Source: Chromatiales bacterium (ex Bugula neritina AB1) (lineage in GTDB: Bacteria; Pseudomonadota; Gammaproteobacteria; Granulosicoccales; Granulosicoccaceae). Taken from it: DNA of 53,258 nt. The stretch is taken from positions 1-53,258 of the forward strand of contig MDLA01000074.1 of the NCBI GenBank assembly GCA_001730015.1. Reading direction: 5' to 3'. This document shows positions 1 through 8,407 of the stretch, one piece after another. Positions within the stretch are counted from its first letter, which is position 1, and each line of letters begins with the position of its first letter. A program made the position numbers and the translations under genes. The notes under the pieces were generated by a model. That model was given only the letters and a program-made list of their open reading frames with translations, was not told the origin of the DNA and made no database searches.

Positions 1-55
1 GTTCCAACAATGTCATTCCCGTATTTTCCTGGGTCAACTTCATCGCCATCCAGCG
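1..55. repeat. Truncated copy of the GGGGTCAAGTC mini-element (copy 0)
   Basis: These bases match the interior of the mini-element copies further right: the stretch running from 'gttccaacaatgtcatt' to 'catcgccatcca' is shared with positions about 210-262. The copy is cut by the window edge on the left and breaks off about 12 bases before the intact copy at 68. It has the same orientation as all the other copies. What lies to the left cannot be seen. Confidence 0.7.
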
Positions 56-67
56 AAGCACAACTAT

Positions 68-414
68 GGGGTCAAGTCTACTTTTCCGCTATTTCTGTTC
101 TCAATAATTCATACTCCGCTAATATATTTCTATCTGATCCCATCAGTTTATTCAACTTTCCCACTGTCGTTGATATCGCGCTGTAGTTCCCTACTTGAAA
201 CCTCTCCGCGAGGTCCAACAATGTCATTTTCGTTTTTTCCCGGATCAACTTCATCGCCATCCATCGGGATACATCCGGATACATCTCTCTCTTGCCTCTC
301 TCCTTTTGTTTTCAATATCTCACGCGATAATACGCCCCCTCGTACTCTACTCGCTGTGGTCTCGCCATACTCTTCGCAATAACACACTAGTAACTGAATT
401 ATAGACATGACCCC
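68..414 (-). repeat. Mini-element copy 1: inverted ends around a transposase HTH tail
   Basis: The element begins with GGGGTCAAGTCTA at 68-80 and ends with the near-inverted TAGACATGACCCC at 402-414, one base off the perfect inverse. On the minus strand, 78-284 stays open for 68 codons and encodes a DnaA-like helix-turn-helix tail with the core LLDLAERFQVGNYSAIS. This type of tail is the C-terminus of some Y1 (REP-associated) transposases; the catalytic HUH domain is absent. A 10-bp duplication (GATGTATCC-like, near 265-285) puts the upstream coding remnant out of frame. I read it as a non-autonomous internal-deletion derivative. Expression of the small HTH protein is possible but unproven. 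Confidence 0.75.
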
Positions 415-453
415 TTTTGCCTCTTTTGCCTAACACTGAGTTACCGAAGCCTC

Positions 454-1353
454 TCATTTTTTTATCCAAGGGCCGCCTGGTTTCCATCGTTCGACTAGAT
501 CACCTCCGGTCAAGACGCTGTCAAGAATCGGAGAAATTATCTGTTCAAGTTGTTCCAACAGATCTGCGAAACTGTGAGGGGCCGATAGCTGAGATTTCTC
601 TAAAAAACCAGCCCATTGCTTTTGCTTGTCAGACGAACCCGTTAGTTCCGACTTTAAAACCGCGTAAGGCAATGCCTCCGTTTTTCTGTTCGATAGCGTG
701 TTAGATACGGCGTTCAGTAACTCGGCTCCATCAAATTCAAATTGTTGGGCCATCCTCCATAGATCGAAAAAATCTTTCATTCGGCTATTTAATGAGCCGA
801 GGTCGATCATCGCTTCCAACTTTTCTGCAAATACTGATTCAGGTGGGTATAACCACAGTTCTGGAGCCGCGTGGTCTAAAACCGTTGGGTACATACCAGT
901 TTCTGGCAGAGGATTCACTACATCACCAAACGCAATGTCCAATTGCATCCGGGATACGGCTTTCCCCAAGTAAGCCCGAAAGACTACCCTTTTACCCTCG
1001 TAATCAGCACCCTCCGTGATTTGCTGTGCATCAATTGAGTCCAGATCGAACACAATGCCATCATCGCCATTAACCGCGATTATTTCCTTCACAATTTCGA
1101 TGATACTATCAATCGAATTATCACCGTACGCCAAAAAATCAATATCACGTGTGGCCCGGCTATCCTCTGCAGTCCACACTCGAAACAATAAAGCACCTTT
1201 CAACACAAACTGATCTCTGTGTTTCGATGTACTCAATCGATAGAGAAAGCGCTCAATAACAAAGTACTGAAACAGCTCATCAAATGGCCGCCCGTTACTG
1301 CGCGCTTTATTTAGTAGCCTCTGATGAACGGATGCTGAATTATCCTTCAGCAT
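454..1353 (-). CDS. abiEii: AbiEii-family toxin (nucleotidyltransferase, type IV TA)
   Basis: This 299-residue protein has the layout of AbiEii/AbiGii toxins, nucleotidyltransferases that modify cellular RNA (tRNA in characterised relatives) and cause growth arrest or abortive infection. The nucleotidyltransferase signature is visible as KGALLFRVW at 52-60 followed by the metal-binding pair D70-I-D72. A further acidic motif is QLDIAFGD at about 137-144, then AEKLEAM at 176-182 and DFFDLW at 194-199. Length is normal for the family and no key residue is missing. It starts 2 bp after the stop of the antitoxin gene, so the two are cotranscribed with the antitoxin first. Family assignment is confident; the RNA target is unknown. 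Confidence 0.9.
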   Translation of the reverse strand: MLKDNSASVHQRLLNKARSNGRPFDELFQYFVIERFLYRLSTSKHRDQFVLKGALLFRVWTAEDSRATRDIDFLAYGDNSIDSIIEIVKEIIAVNGDDGIVFDLDSIDAQQITEGADYEGKRVVFRAYLGKAVSRMQLDIAFGDVVNPLPETGMYPTVLDHAAPELWLYPPESVFAEKLEAMIDLGSLNSRMKDFFDLWRMAQQFEFDGAELLNAVSNTLSNRKTEALPYAVLKSELTGSSDKQKQWAGFLEKSQLSAPHSFADLLEQLEQIISPILDSVLTGGDLVERWKPGGPWIKK

Positions 1354-1355
1354 TG

Positions 1356-1973
1356 TTACAGTACAGCCTCAAGGTACAAACGCATGTGTTTTTCGACTCG
1401 ACAGATTTTCGCAAACTTCAGCAATTCTCTAGGCTTGGGTTTAAATTGAGTTTTGTACATATCCATGGCTTCACGTATTATGTCCATTCCGACCTTGTCT
1501 CGAAACTTGAATAGATCTGCCAGGGTTTTTTCAGGGTTATAAACTTTCAATATCGCACCATTAATTTCAGTAGTCTGAATACCCTCACTGAACGCATCCC
1601 CTGAGAAAAAGTGAATAATAGTTGGCGGATACCGTAGACGTGGTTTTTCGGATCCACGCTTAACCGCCACGGACACAACGTGTGGAATTTGGGTGGTGAT
1701 ATTATGAAAATGCAGCGCTGAAATTAGACAGACAACACCCTGAGGAATCTTGTGAGCCACCGTTACCAAATCCGGTGCCTCGAGCTGTTCTGCAGTGATC
1801 AGACGATAGAGCCCACGGCTCAAACATTCGAGCTCCCCGGCATCTCGCAATTCATACAATGTTCTAGGGTGTATACCGAGATTTAGCGCATCGCGCGTCC
1901 TCAACACCCCACCGTGTTCGCGGAACTGATTTCGAGCGTACTCTGTCTGTTTTATGGGAATCGGTGATGACAT
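1356..1973 (-). CDS. abiEi: AbiEi-family antitoxin (transcriptional regulator)
   Basis: This 205-residue protein matches the AbiEi antitoxin family. An N-terminal winged-helix region (about 1-65, with HGGVLRTRDALNLGIHPRTL) is followed by the C-terminal antitoxin domain, with CLISALHFHNITTQIP and the motif YNPEKTLADLFKFRDKVG. AbiEi proteins neutralise the toxin without binding it tightly and repress their own promoter. The only plausible start is the ATG at 1973; the next Met lies deep in the protein. A TATAAT hexamer sits only 6-12 bases upstream, so the transcript may be leaderless or use another promoter. A 9-bp inverted repeat directly upstream is the likely operator. Confidence 0.88.
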   Translation of the reverse strand: MSSPIPIKQTEYARNQFREHGGVLRTRDALNLGIHPRTLYELRDAGELECLSRGLYRLITAEQLEAPDLVTVAHKIPQGVVCLISALHFHNITTQIPHVVSVAVKRGSEKPRLRYPPTIIHFFSGDAFSEGIQTTEINGAILKVYNPEKTLADLFKFRDKVGMDIIREAMDMYKTQFKPKPRELLKFAKICRVEKHMRLYLEAVL

Positions 1974-1982
1974 TGGATAATT

Positions 1983-2013
1983 ATACCTGCAGAAATATGT
2001 TTTATGCAGGTAT
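1983..2013. promoter_or_regulatory. Inverted repeat upstream of abiEi, probable autoregulatory operator
   Basis: A perfect 9-bp dyad, ATACCTGCA (1983-1991) and TGCAGGTAT (2005-2013), is separated by 13 bases and starts 10 bases upstream of the abiEi start codon. On the minus strand its inner edge overlaps a TATAAT (1985-1980). AbiEi proteins characterised elsewhere repress their promoters through inverted repeats, so this is the natural operator. The site is seen; binding is inferred. Confidence 0.55.
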
Positions 2014-2039
2014 TTCTATCCATAAATCTTACAAAACGA

Positions 2040-2280
2040 GACAAATATGGGTTTCGCTAAAATATCTCAGCCTGGTTCTTCCCTACACAGATGTCTTCGC
2101 ACTGGAGTGCGCGGCCTTCGCTGTGATGTCTAACCACTATCACCTCGTGCTGCACATTGATCTGAAGACCGCAGCTAGCTGGTCCGACGATGAGGTGATC
2201 CAGCGCTGGCATCAGCTTTTCAAAGGATCACTGCAGAGCCAGCGCCTGGTTGCCGGTGAAAAGCAGGATCAGGGTCGGTC
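2040..2280 (+). pseudogene. Fragment of a Y1 (HUH, REP-associated type) transposase
   Basis: Within an open frame, codons from about 2095 to 2280 encode AFAVMSNHYHLVLHID followed by WSDDEVIQRWHQLFKGS. This is the HUH catalytic segment (H58-Y-H60 of the open frame) and downstream region of REP-associated tyrosine transposases. The N-terminal start region is not recognisable and the frame runs directly into a mini-element end at 2285, so the tyrosine helix and C-terminal domain are gone. It is on the plus strand, whereas the neighbouring HTH-tail copies read on the minus strand. It is a relic and not a working gene. Confidence 0.75.
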
Positions 2281-2284
2281 CAAG

Positions 2285-2620
2285 GGGGTCAAGTCGACTT
2301 TTCAGCTATTTCAGCTCTCAATAATTCATACTCCGCCAATATTTTTCCATCTGATCCCATCAGTTTATTCAACTTTCCCACATGTCGTTGATATCGCGCT
2401 GTAGCTCCCTACTTGAAACCTCTCCGCGAGGTCCAACAATGCCATTTCCGTTTTTTCCCGGATCAACTACATCGCTATCCATCGGGATACATCTCTCTCT
2501 TGCCTCCCTCCTTTTGTTTTCAATACCTCACGATAATACGCCCCCTCATAATCCACTTGCGGTGGTCTCACCATACTCTTCATAATAACATACTTATATC
2601 TGAATTGTAGACTTGACCCC
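2285..2620 (-). repeat. Mini-element copy 2
   Basis: The copy starts with GGGGTCAAGTCGA at 2285-2297 (one base off the consensus) and ends with TAGACTTGACCCC at 2608-2620. The interior matches copies 1 and 3 throughout. An extra base in 'cccacatgtcg' (the other copies read 'cccactgtcg') breaks the HTH reading frame, so this copy cannot encode the domain intact. It lies about 0.3 kb upstream of abiEi in the same orientation as copy 1 on the other side of the abiE pair. Confidence 0.75.
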
Positions 2621-2626
2621 TATCGA

Positions 2627-2687
2627 CCTTGACCCCATTTAACCTTGCTGTAACTGAATTATAGACTTGACCCCATTTAACCTTGCT
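2627..2687. repeat. Tandemly repeated right ends of the mini-element
   Basis: Immediately after copy 2, two more right-end fragments follow: CCTTGACCCC at 2627-2636 and a full TAACTGAATTATAGACTTGA...CCCC end at 2651-2674. Each is followed by the same ATTTAACCTTGCT string (2637-2649 and 2675-2687). The ends have therefore been duplicated in tandem together with a short flank, without the body of the element. Confidence 0.65.
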
Positions 2688-3477
2688 TTTAACCTACAAC
2701 GGCAAACCATAGTTCATACCCGCCGTCATCGCTGGCTATGGCATTCAGGATTGGTTGAATTCAAGTAAATAATTGAGTACCTGAAGCAGAAGATCGTATG
2801 TAAGGCGAGCAATCATCGGTCGCCGCAGTCGATCAAAGTATCTGACCACAAATCGCACAGAGGCTCATCGCTCAGCTAAGTTTCAACTATCAATCGAAAT
2901 AGAAGCCGGAATATCTAACTCACATCAACGAGCTTGAAAGCCACTATTTCAGGAAGACACTAAAAGACTTCTATTGAATTGATATAAATTATTCCAAGTG
3001 CCGGTATCATATGAATTGTGGGCAAATAGTAATTTGTCATACGCCTTATCTATGAAAATATAAACGTCGTTTTCAGCATATAACATAACCTTCATTAATA
3101 CCTCTCGATTTATCGAGCCTATCAATCCAGCTTTTCAGATTACACCACGCTCGAGCCATTAACACATAAATTGACACCAGTCAATTCATTATTGTAGTAA
3201 TTTAAAATCACATTAGATTTGTCTTCCTGAAAACACTCGGCATACTGTAGAGCGTGCAAATACCGGAAATTACTATAACGATCTATCTACACTGACAGAG
3301 TTTTGTGGCATTGAAAAACGCTTCATATCTGTAGTTCAAGGTTGAAGCAATACACCACAGCGTGTTCGATTATTACCAGTATCGGAACCGCTGCATTAGA
3401 TTCCTGCTTATAAATCAGGCAGAGAATTCGATGTTGCCATGACAATTTCTTCTTAACATTTGTGAGGAAAGTAAACA
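2688..3477. other. About 0.8 kb without a recognisable gene
   Basis: No open frame longer than 60 codons and no protein family I recognise occurs here on either strand. The sequence is AT-rich, with many short stops, and looks like decayed or non-coding DNA between the transposase relics and the lipoprotein gene. The only clear signal is the ribosome binding site of the next gene at its right end. Confidence 0.5.
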
Positions 3478-4338
3478 ATGAATGTCACGCTAACATTCAA
3501 CGTTTTCTTCGGACCACTGGCTGTTGCTGCGCTTGTTGGTTGTGGGCCGATGAAACACTATGACTTCAATCAGATTGATAAAAAAATCGATCTTGAGCAA
3601 CGTAAACTCTTTAAGCTCGAACTCACTCTTTCAGAGATTGATGCTGAAAAATCCAGGCTTGTTGAATTTCTCAACTATGCCAACTCCCCTTCCGGCAGGC
3701 AGTACTACCTGAACGCGCAGTGTAAATCGGCGTTACCTGCTGCAATCCCATACACGATAACGCCCACTGAAAAATGCGAGGCCCGAGTACGGACTACCGA
3801 GCAAGGCGGCGAGTGCGCAATTAAAGTGAGGGACGGTACGCAGCTAAATGGATCGGTAACTTTGGAAGAAGCTCTCACTGGAATAGTGTGTTTCACTGCC
3901 CCTGCTACGCTACCCAAATGGCTCAGATTTCCGTCACCTGCGAAAGTGGCCATTAGGGGAGCGACAATACTGACGCGGAGCGTTACGTGTGCGTCGACGT
4001 ATAGCAACATGAAACAGCGGGTGGCTTACGCAAACAATCACAACGATGGACATAACGGTGATTGCGAAGCAGAGTTTCTGCGATGCAAGACCAACGAAAT
4101 TGCACACCGGAACCAAATCGCACTAGAATCAAAGATCAGTCGAATAGAATTTCAACGTTGTGAGTCGATAACGAACCGTTTTCCGGGCTTGAGTAGGCGT
4201 CATGCACAGAACAGAATCTATGCGTTGGATAGCCGCGCTATTGAAGTCGGCTCCGATATACAGCATGCACAAACGGCCATCCACGATGCGCAAGCGCTAA
4301 AAATTACGGCGAAATTCAAAAACTCGGGGTCGGGTTAG
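3478..4338 (+). CDS. Putative lipoprotein of unknown function
   Basis: This 286-residue protein starts with a hydrophobic segment ending in a lipobox-like LVGC, so C22 would be the lipidated residue. A strongly charged, coiled-coil-like helix follows at about 30-66 (KIDLEQRKLFKLELTLSEID). The middle part has several cysteines, the C-terminal third is basic and helical, and no known domain is apparent. The ATG at 3478 is preceded by GAGGAAA at 8-base spacing, so the start is well supported. It stands alone: upstream is gene-poor DNA and downstream are phased repeats and an amidase. It could be an orphan or fast-evolving envelope protein. I assign no function. Confidence 0.55.
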   Translation: MNVTLTFNVFFGPLAVAALVGCGPMKHYDFNQIDKKIDLEQRKLFKLELTLSEIDAEKSRLVEFLNYANSPSGRQYYLNAQCKSALPAAIPYTITPTEKCEARVRTTEQGGECAIKVRDGTQLNGSVTLEEALTGIVCFTAPATLPKWLRFPSPAKVAIRGATILTRSVTCASTYSNMKQRVAYANNHNDGHNGDCEAEFLRCKTNEIAHRNQIALESKISRIEFQRCESITNRFPGLSRRHAQNRIYALDSRAIEVGSDIQHAQTAIHDAQALKITAKFKNSGSG

Positions 4339-4443
4339 TTTTGCGAAATACTGCGAGCGGAAGAGATAGAGAATCCTGAACTCGGAGAGCAGGCTGGTTA
4401 ACAAAGCGTAGCTATTGCGCGGGTACATGATGAATTCTCATTT

Positions 4444-4506
4444 TACTACGAGATAGCATGGTACTTATTACGAGATATACAGCTCTCTATTGCGAGATTA
4501 ATCTCG
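4444..4506. promoter_or_regulatory. Three 22-bp phased direct repeats and a palindrome upstream of the amidase gene
   Basis: TACTACGAGATA (4444-4455), TATTACGAGATA (4466-4477) and TATTGCGAGATT (4488-4499) start exactly 22 bp apart, about two helical turns. The third copy is part of a perfect 14-bp palindrome, CGAGATTAATCTCG (4493-4506). This iteron-like layout lies in the 330-bp gap between the lipoprotein and amidase genes, about 160 bp before the amidase start, and fits cooperative regulator binding. The regulator is unknown. Confidence 0.5.
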
Positions 4507-4667
4507 AAATTTAAGAATGATCGCATAGTCACTTGTTTTTTCAGATGACGAACAAGCTTTGGAGAGTTAGAAGCGGTTTAACGGATGGTAAACTCAAAAG
4601 TCCATCTCCTATGTAACCATGGTCTCGATGAGAACCCCAAACTTGTTGCTATAGAAGGCGCCCGGAT

Positions 4668-5903
4668 ATGATGAAGGAACGTATCGAATACATAACAAAA
4701 CACGAACCCACTGTGCAAGCGTTTGTCGAAGGCGCATTAGACAGCACCGGTGTTTTTGACGCCCGTTTGGATGTAGACCAAACTCTTCCGCTCGCTGGGT
4801 TGTTGCTCGGTGTTAAAGACATTATAAATGTCGATGGATATCATACGCGGTGTGGCAGTGAGTTGCCCAGTCGCTTGTTTGAAGGGCCACAAGCAAGCTG
4901 CGTAACGCGCCTGCAAAAAGCCGGGGCGATTGTAGCAGGCAAAACCGTTACGGCAGAGTTTGCAGTGTCTGATCCCGGCCCAACACGAAACCCCCGAAAC
5001 CTGAATCATACACCCGGTGGATCGTCTAGCGGGTCAGCTGCTGCGGTAGCTGCCGGCTTCTGTGATATCGCCCTGGGTACGCAAACCTCTGGCTCAGTAA
5101 TCCGGCCTGCTGGTTATTGCGGAACTATTGGATATAAACCAAGTTTTGGGCGCGTGGCGCTGGACGGCGTATTGCCTTTTTCAGCATCCATGGACCATAT
5201 TGGCTTGTTCGCCAAAGACATGCAGACGCTGACCTCTACCCTGCCGATTTTATTGCCTGACTGGCAAAGCGAATTGAGTGACCCAACAACTGATCTGGTT
5301 TTTGGAGTGCCGACAGGGTCCTATATTAATATCGCAATGCCCCCTATTCGGGCGCAGTTTGAGAAGACTACCCGGTTAATCGAAAGCGCAGGTTCCAGAC
5401 TGAAACCTGTAGTTTTGTGCGATGACATTGCTATTCACAATGATAACCACGATCAGATAGCGAATGCGGAACTCTATCAGATACATGCCGCCTGGTTTGA
5501 CGAGTACCGGGATGTATATAAGCCCAAGTCCCGTGCCGCTGTGGAGTTCGGGAAAAGCGTTTCAGCGCAGACGCTGACTCAACGTATGAGTGAAGCGAGG
5601 CGTGTGCAGTTATGGATGCAACGTCTCATGCGAGAAAAGGCCATTGACGCATGGGTCGCACCGGTTGCTCCTGATTTGGCACCAGAAGGCATTGCTTCCA
5701 CCGGAGACTTTCGAATGAACGCAATCTGGAGTTACACCGGGCTGCCGGTTATTACCTTCCCAACTGGAATTGATGATCGTAATTTACCGTATAGTATTCA
5801 GATCGTTGGGCGTTTTGGGCAGGACGAAGCATTGTTAAAAATTTCGCAGTCTATTTACGACCTGATCGGTATCAGCGAGCTGCCATTGGCGTGGAATGCT
5901 TGA
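4668..5903 (+). CDS. Amidase signature family hydrolase
   Basis: This 411-residue protein has the complete amidase-signature core. The catalytic triad is visible as K50 in GVKDIINV, the cis-serine S119 in GGSSSGSAAAVAAG and the nucleophile S143 in TQTSGSVIRPA; the 24-residue spacing of the two serines is typical. Such enzymes hydrolyse carboxamides to acid and ammonia, and the C-terminal region that selects the substrate gives no clear subfamily. The N-terminus is shorter than in GatA, so this is a stand-alone amidase and not a tRNA amidotransferase subunit. Its stop lies 1 bp from the convergent MmgE/PrpD gene. The neighbourhood suggests a role in releasing ammonia from a nitrogenous substrate. 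Confidence 0.85.
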   Translation: MMKERIEYITKHEPTVQAFVEGALDSTGVFDARLDVDQTLPLAGLLLGVKDIINVDGYHTRCGSELPSRLFEGPQASCVTRLQKAGAIVAGKTVTAEFAVSDPGPTRNPRNLNHTPGGSSSGSAAAVAAGFCDIALGTQTSGSVIRPAGYCGTIGYKPSFGRVALDGVLPFSASMDHIGLFAKDMQTLTSTLPILLPDWQSELSDPTTDLVFGVPTGSYINIAMPPIRAQFEKTTRLIESAGSRLKPVVLCDDIAIHNDNHDQIANAELYQIHAAWFDEYRDVYKPKSRAAVEFGKSVSAQTLTQRMSEARRVQLWMQRLMREKAIDAWVAPVAPDLAPEGIASTGDFRMNAIWSYTGLPVITFPTGIDDRNLPYSIQIVGRFGQDEALLKISQSIYDLIGISELPLAWNA

Positions 5904-5904
5904 A

Positions 5905-7272
5905 TTAGCTAAAAAGGCCTTGAATGTTACCGAAGAGCTCGATGTTCCGTAATCTGTCATACAGAAAAAGCGGTGCATTTGCATTGTTTCGGTACTGAGT
6001 GCACGAGTAAAATTTCTTCTGCAACATATCATCCGACAATGGTCTCGAAGCGGATCCAACTGGGGAACCGGCAAATGCGAATTTACGCGCCCCGCTGTGG
6101 GTTAATAGCTCGACACTTCCCCATTCAGGGCAGATGTTATTAGACGCGCGGTGTTGCTCGGGGACATCCCCCACTGTTACATCAATTCTCGTTAATAACC
6201 GCTGGATTGACTCGCTTTCTATAAGATCGATCTCTAGATGCTCAAGCGTAATGTCGCCGTACTCAATGATCGTTGCGATCGCAAATTCCAGGCTGAATTG
6301 GGCTTCAGCAGTGGTTCTAGGGGTGGAGTAAGTCAGATTGGAAACGACGATGGGCGGCACCGTGCAATGAACAGATGCAACGTCCTCAGCCTTCAAACCA
6401 TGGGTGACCATGATTTCTTTGGTCGCATCCACTGCAGCGTGACTTGCGTAGCATACCGGGTATTTTTTAACATCAATACCGGGATCAGATATGCCGAATT
6501 GCATCCCAAGCGTCTCGATTGCTTTGGCGTTAAACTCGCCATCGTTTAGCACGCCTGGAATCCCGAATTGATCTTCAAAGGCGTTGACCGGGCCCGTTGC
6601 ACCGCGCTCGGCTGCCATCACTGCCACAACGCCGCTTTCCGCAGCACGTCCACAATAATAGTGTTTTGCGGAAGTTCCTCGAACAGCGCGCGTCGCGCCG
6701 GCACCAACAGCGGCAAGAGCAAGGGCATGTTCTGTAGCGTTGCGATTAAGGCCCGCAATTTTAGCGGCGCCTGCGGCACTGCCAATAGCGCCAAGTACAG
6801 AGGTCGTCCACCAGCCATTGTCATAGATAGAATTGGATAACGCTTTTGCCACAGCGAATTCTACTTCCAGGCCTGCAAGAAACCCTAGTAATAACTCGGC
6901 ACCGGTTCCGCCTCGCTGCTGCGCAACCGCCAGCACGGCAGGGAAAACCACCGCCGATCCGTGCACAACCCCAGCATAACAGTTGTCATCAAAATCTAGT
7001 GCATGGGCGCAAGCGCCATTGGCAAATGCAGCCCCGGGCGCATTCAGGGAGTGAGGAGTTCCCACCACATTGCAGCAACCTGCCCCGTAGGTTTCTGTTG
7101 CAGCATCAAAAAATGCTTTTGCCGACTCCGTAGTTGCACCTGCGAGCGTTACGCCGCAAACATCGATCATGCAGCGTTTGGCGATGTTTACTATTTCAAC
7201 AGGAATATTCTCAAGCTGTAAAGACGTCACCGCGCCCGCAAGGCCTTGTATCGCGTGACTGTGTTGCGTCAT
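5905..7272 (-). CDS. MmgE/PrpD family protein
   Basis: This 455-residue protein belongs to the MmgE/PrpD (2-methylcitrate dehydratase-like) family. Supporting motifs are GTPHSLNAPGAAFANGACAH and the ALDFDDN segment that follows, then the helical run GAIGSAAGAAKIAGL. PrpD itself dehydrates 2-methylcitrate, but most homologues outside propionate operons have unknown substrates, including isomerases and decarboxylases such as CAD. The start is set at the ATG at 7272, which has GAGGG at 8-base spacing; an in-frame ATG at 7296 lacks this. It is the last gene of the minus-strand operon with the transporter and ureohydrolase and meets the amidase gene tail to tail. Confidence 0.82.
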   Translation of the reverse strand: MTQHSHAIQGLAGAVTSLQLENIPVEIVNIAKRCMIDVCGVTLAGATTESAKAFFDAATETYGAGCCNVVGTPHSLNAPGAAFANGACAHALDFDDNCYAGVVHGSAVVFPAVLAVAQQRGGTGAELLLGFLAGLEVEFAVAKALSNSIYDNGWWTTSVLGAIGSAAGAAKIAGLNRNATEHALALAAVGAGATRAVRGTSAKHYYCGRAAESGVVAVMAAERGATGPVNAFEDQFGIPGVLNDGEFNAKAIETLGMQFGISDPGIDVKKYPVCYASHAAVDATKEIMVTHGLKAEDVASVHCTVPPIVVSNLTYSTPRTTAEAQFSLEFAIATIIEYGDITLEHLEIDLIESESIQRLLTRIDVTVGDVPEQHRASNNICPEWGSVELLTHSGARKFAFAGSPVGSASRPLSDDMLQKKFYSCTQYRNNANAPLFLYDRLRNIELFGNIQGLFS

Positions 7273-7347
7273 AACGCTTCCCTCAGAGAACTGCATCCGT
7301 CTATATTTGGTTGTCTGTCAGACCGGTGATATGAACGGCAACTTTTT

Positions 7348-8304
7348 TTACTTATCAAAATACCCGGCCCTTACCGCTGTGCCGATTAGGTTGCAGATAA
7401 ATCTGCCGGCGGTAATAGCCGTGATGCCATTCACATCACGAGCTGGAGTAATTTCGACGATATCCATGCCCACAACGTTACCTTTCTTGACCAGTCCCTG
7501 TATCAAGGTCCGCATTTGCGAGTAGTTGACGCCGCCTGGAGCGGGTCCGGCTACCGCTGGCATGATGGTGGGATCGACGCCGTCTGCATCAATCGTTAGA
7601 TAGTAGTCGCCGCCATCTGGAATGCGATCTAGAATGGCTTTCATGCCGAGTTCTTGAAGCTCAATGTCAGAGATTAGGTTTGAGCCATAGGCAAGCGCGG
7701 CTTCAACTTCTTCCGGTCGGCCGCTACCCGCAGACCGCAACCCGATCTGATAGATATCTTCAATGTGATCCATCTCGGATGCTCTACGGATAACACTCGA
7801 CAGGCCGTGGCTCACCCCGTGAAAAACATCTCGCCAGTCAACGTGAGCATCGACTTGAACCAAAGTGATTGGACCGCGCCCTTCAAATGCACGGAAAACC
7901 GGGATGGGAATCGCGTGGTCACCGCCCAATATAATGGGTAATGCACCGGACGCCAGAATTTTGCGTACCACTTGTTCTGAGCGTTCGTGATTACCGGGGA
8001 CGTCTTTGGCTTCGGCAATGACATCGCCACAATCAACCACTTTGATGTTGCGTCCATCAAGGAGGGTGCCGCCTATATCAAAATCGTATCGGTCAAGCCC
8101 ACGAAGCGCACGCTCACAATACCGCCGAATATGGGTGGGTGCATTTGACTGATCGTTACTTGCTTCACCCATTGAATAGGGATCGCCGAAGGGAATCCCT
8201 AAAATTGCTATATCCGCATCCAGATTATCCAAATCAGTGACAATGGGAAAATCATGGAAACTTTGAAATTCCCTTTTAGGTGCTGTTGTGAGATTGGCTG
8301 TCAT
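7348..8304 (-). CDS. Agmatinase/arginase family ureohydrolase
   Basis: This 318-residue protein carries the full binuclear metal site of ureohydrolases: GGDH (H130), DAHVD (D152, H154, D156) and DADGVDP (D239, D241). Family members hydrolyse agmatine, guanidinobutyrate, guanidinopropionate, guanidinoacetate or related guanidino compounds to urea plus an amine, usually with manganese. It lacks arginase-specific features that I could recognise and there is no nickel chaperone nearby, so agmatinase-like guanidino hydrolase is the safest call. It follows an amino-acid ABC transporter by 103 bp and precedes the MmgE/PrpD gene by 75 bp on the same strand. The transporter therefore probably brings in its substrate. 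Confidence 0.9.
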   Translation of the reverse strand: MTANLTTAPKREFQSFHDFPIVTDLDNLDADIAILGIPFGDPYSMGEASNDQSNAPTHIRRYCERALRGLDRYDFDIGGTLLDGRNIKVVDCGDVIAEAKDVPGNHERSEQVVRKILASGALPIILGGDHAIPIPVFRAFEGRGPITLVQVDAHVDWRDVFHGVSHGLSSVIRRASEMDHIEDIYQIGLRSAGSGRPEEVEAALAYGSNLISDIELQELGMKAILDRIPDGGDYYLTIDADGVDPTIMPAVAGPAPGGVNYSQMRTLIQGLVKKGNVVGMDIVEITPARDVNGITAITAGRFICNLIGTAVRAGYFDK

Positions 8305-8407
8305 GTATTACGACTCTCCTATACGAATTGATATTCCAGGTGATTACGGAACCTGTTTGAGGTGTCCAGAGTTGTTGCCGAGCTTCAAGGGCGCTCAGGT
8401 TCCCTAT

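Noticed and set aside
148..408. 86-codon minus-strand frame in mini-element copy 1 as an independent gene
   Set aside because: It is the transposase remnant upstream of the HTH, thrown out of frame by a 10-bp duplication, and is covered by the repeat entry.
4444..4506. Possible CRISPR array
   Set aside because: There are only three 12-bp repeats, with 10-bp spacers and no cas genes. The spacing fits a regulator site.
5905..7272. Call as 2-methylcitrate dehydratase (prpD) of propionate metabolism
   Set aside because: There is no prpB or prpC in the neighbourhood, and the operon is a nitrogen-compound transporter unit. Family-level naming is safer.
7348..8304. Specific call as guanidine hydrolase (nickel type)
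   Set aside because: No nickel-chaperone genes or other guanidine-pathway partners are nearby. The metal motifs only support the broad agmatinase/arginase family.
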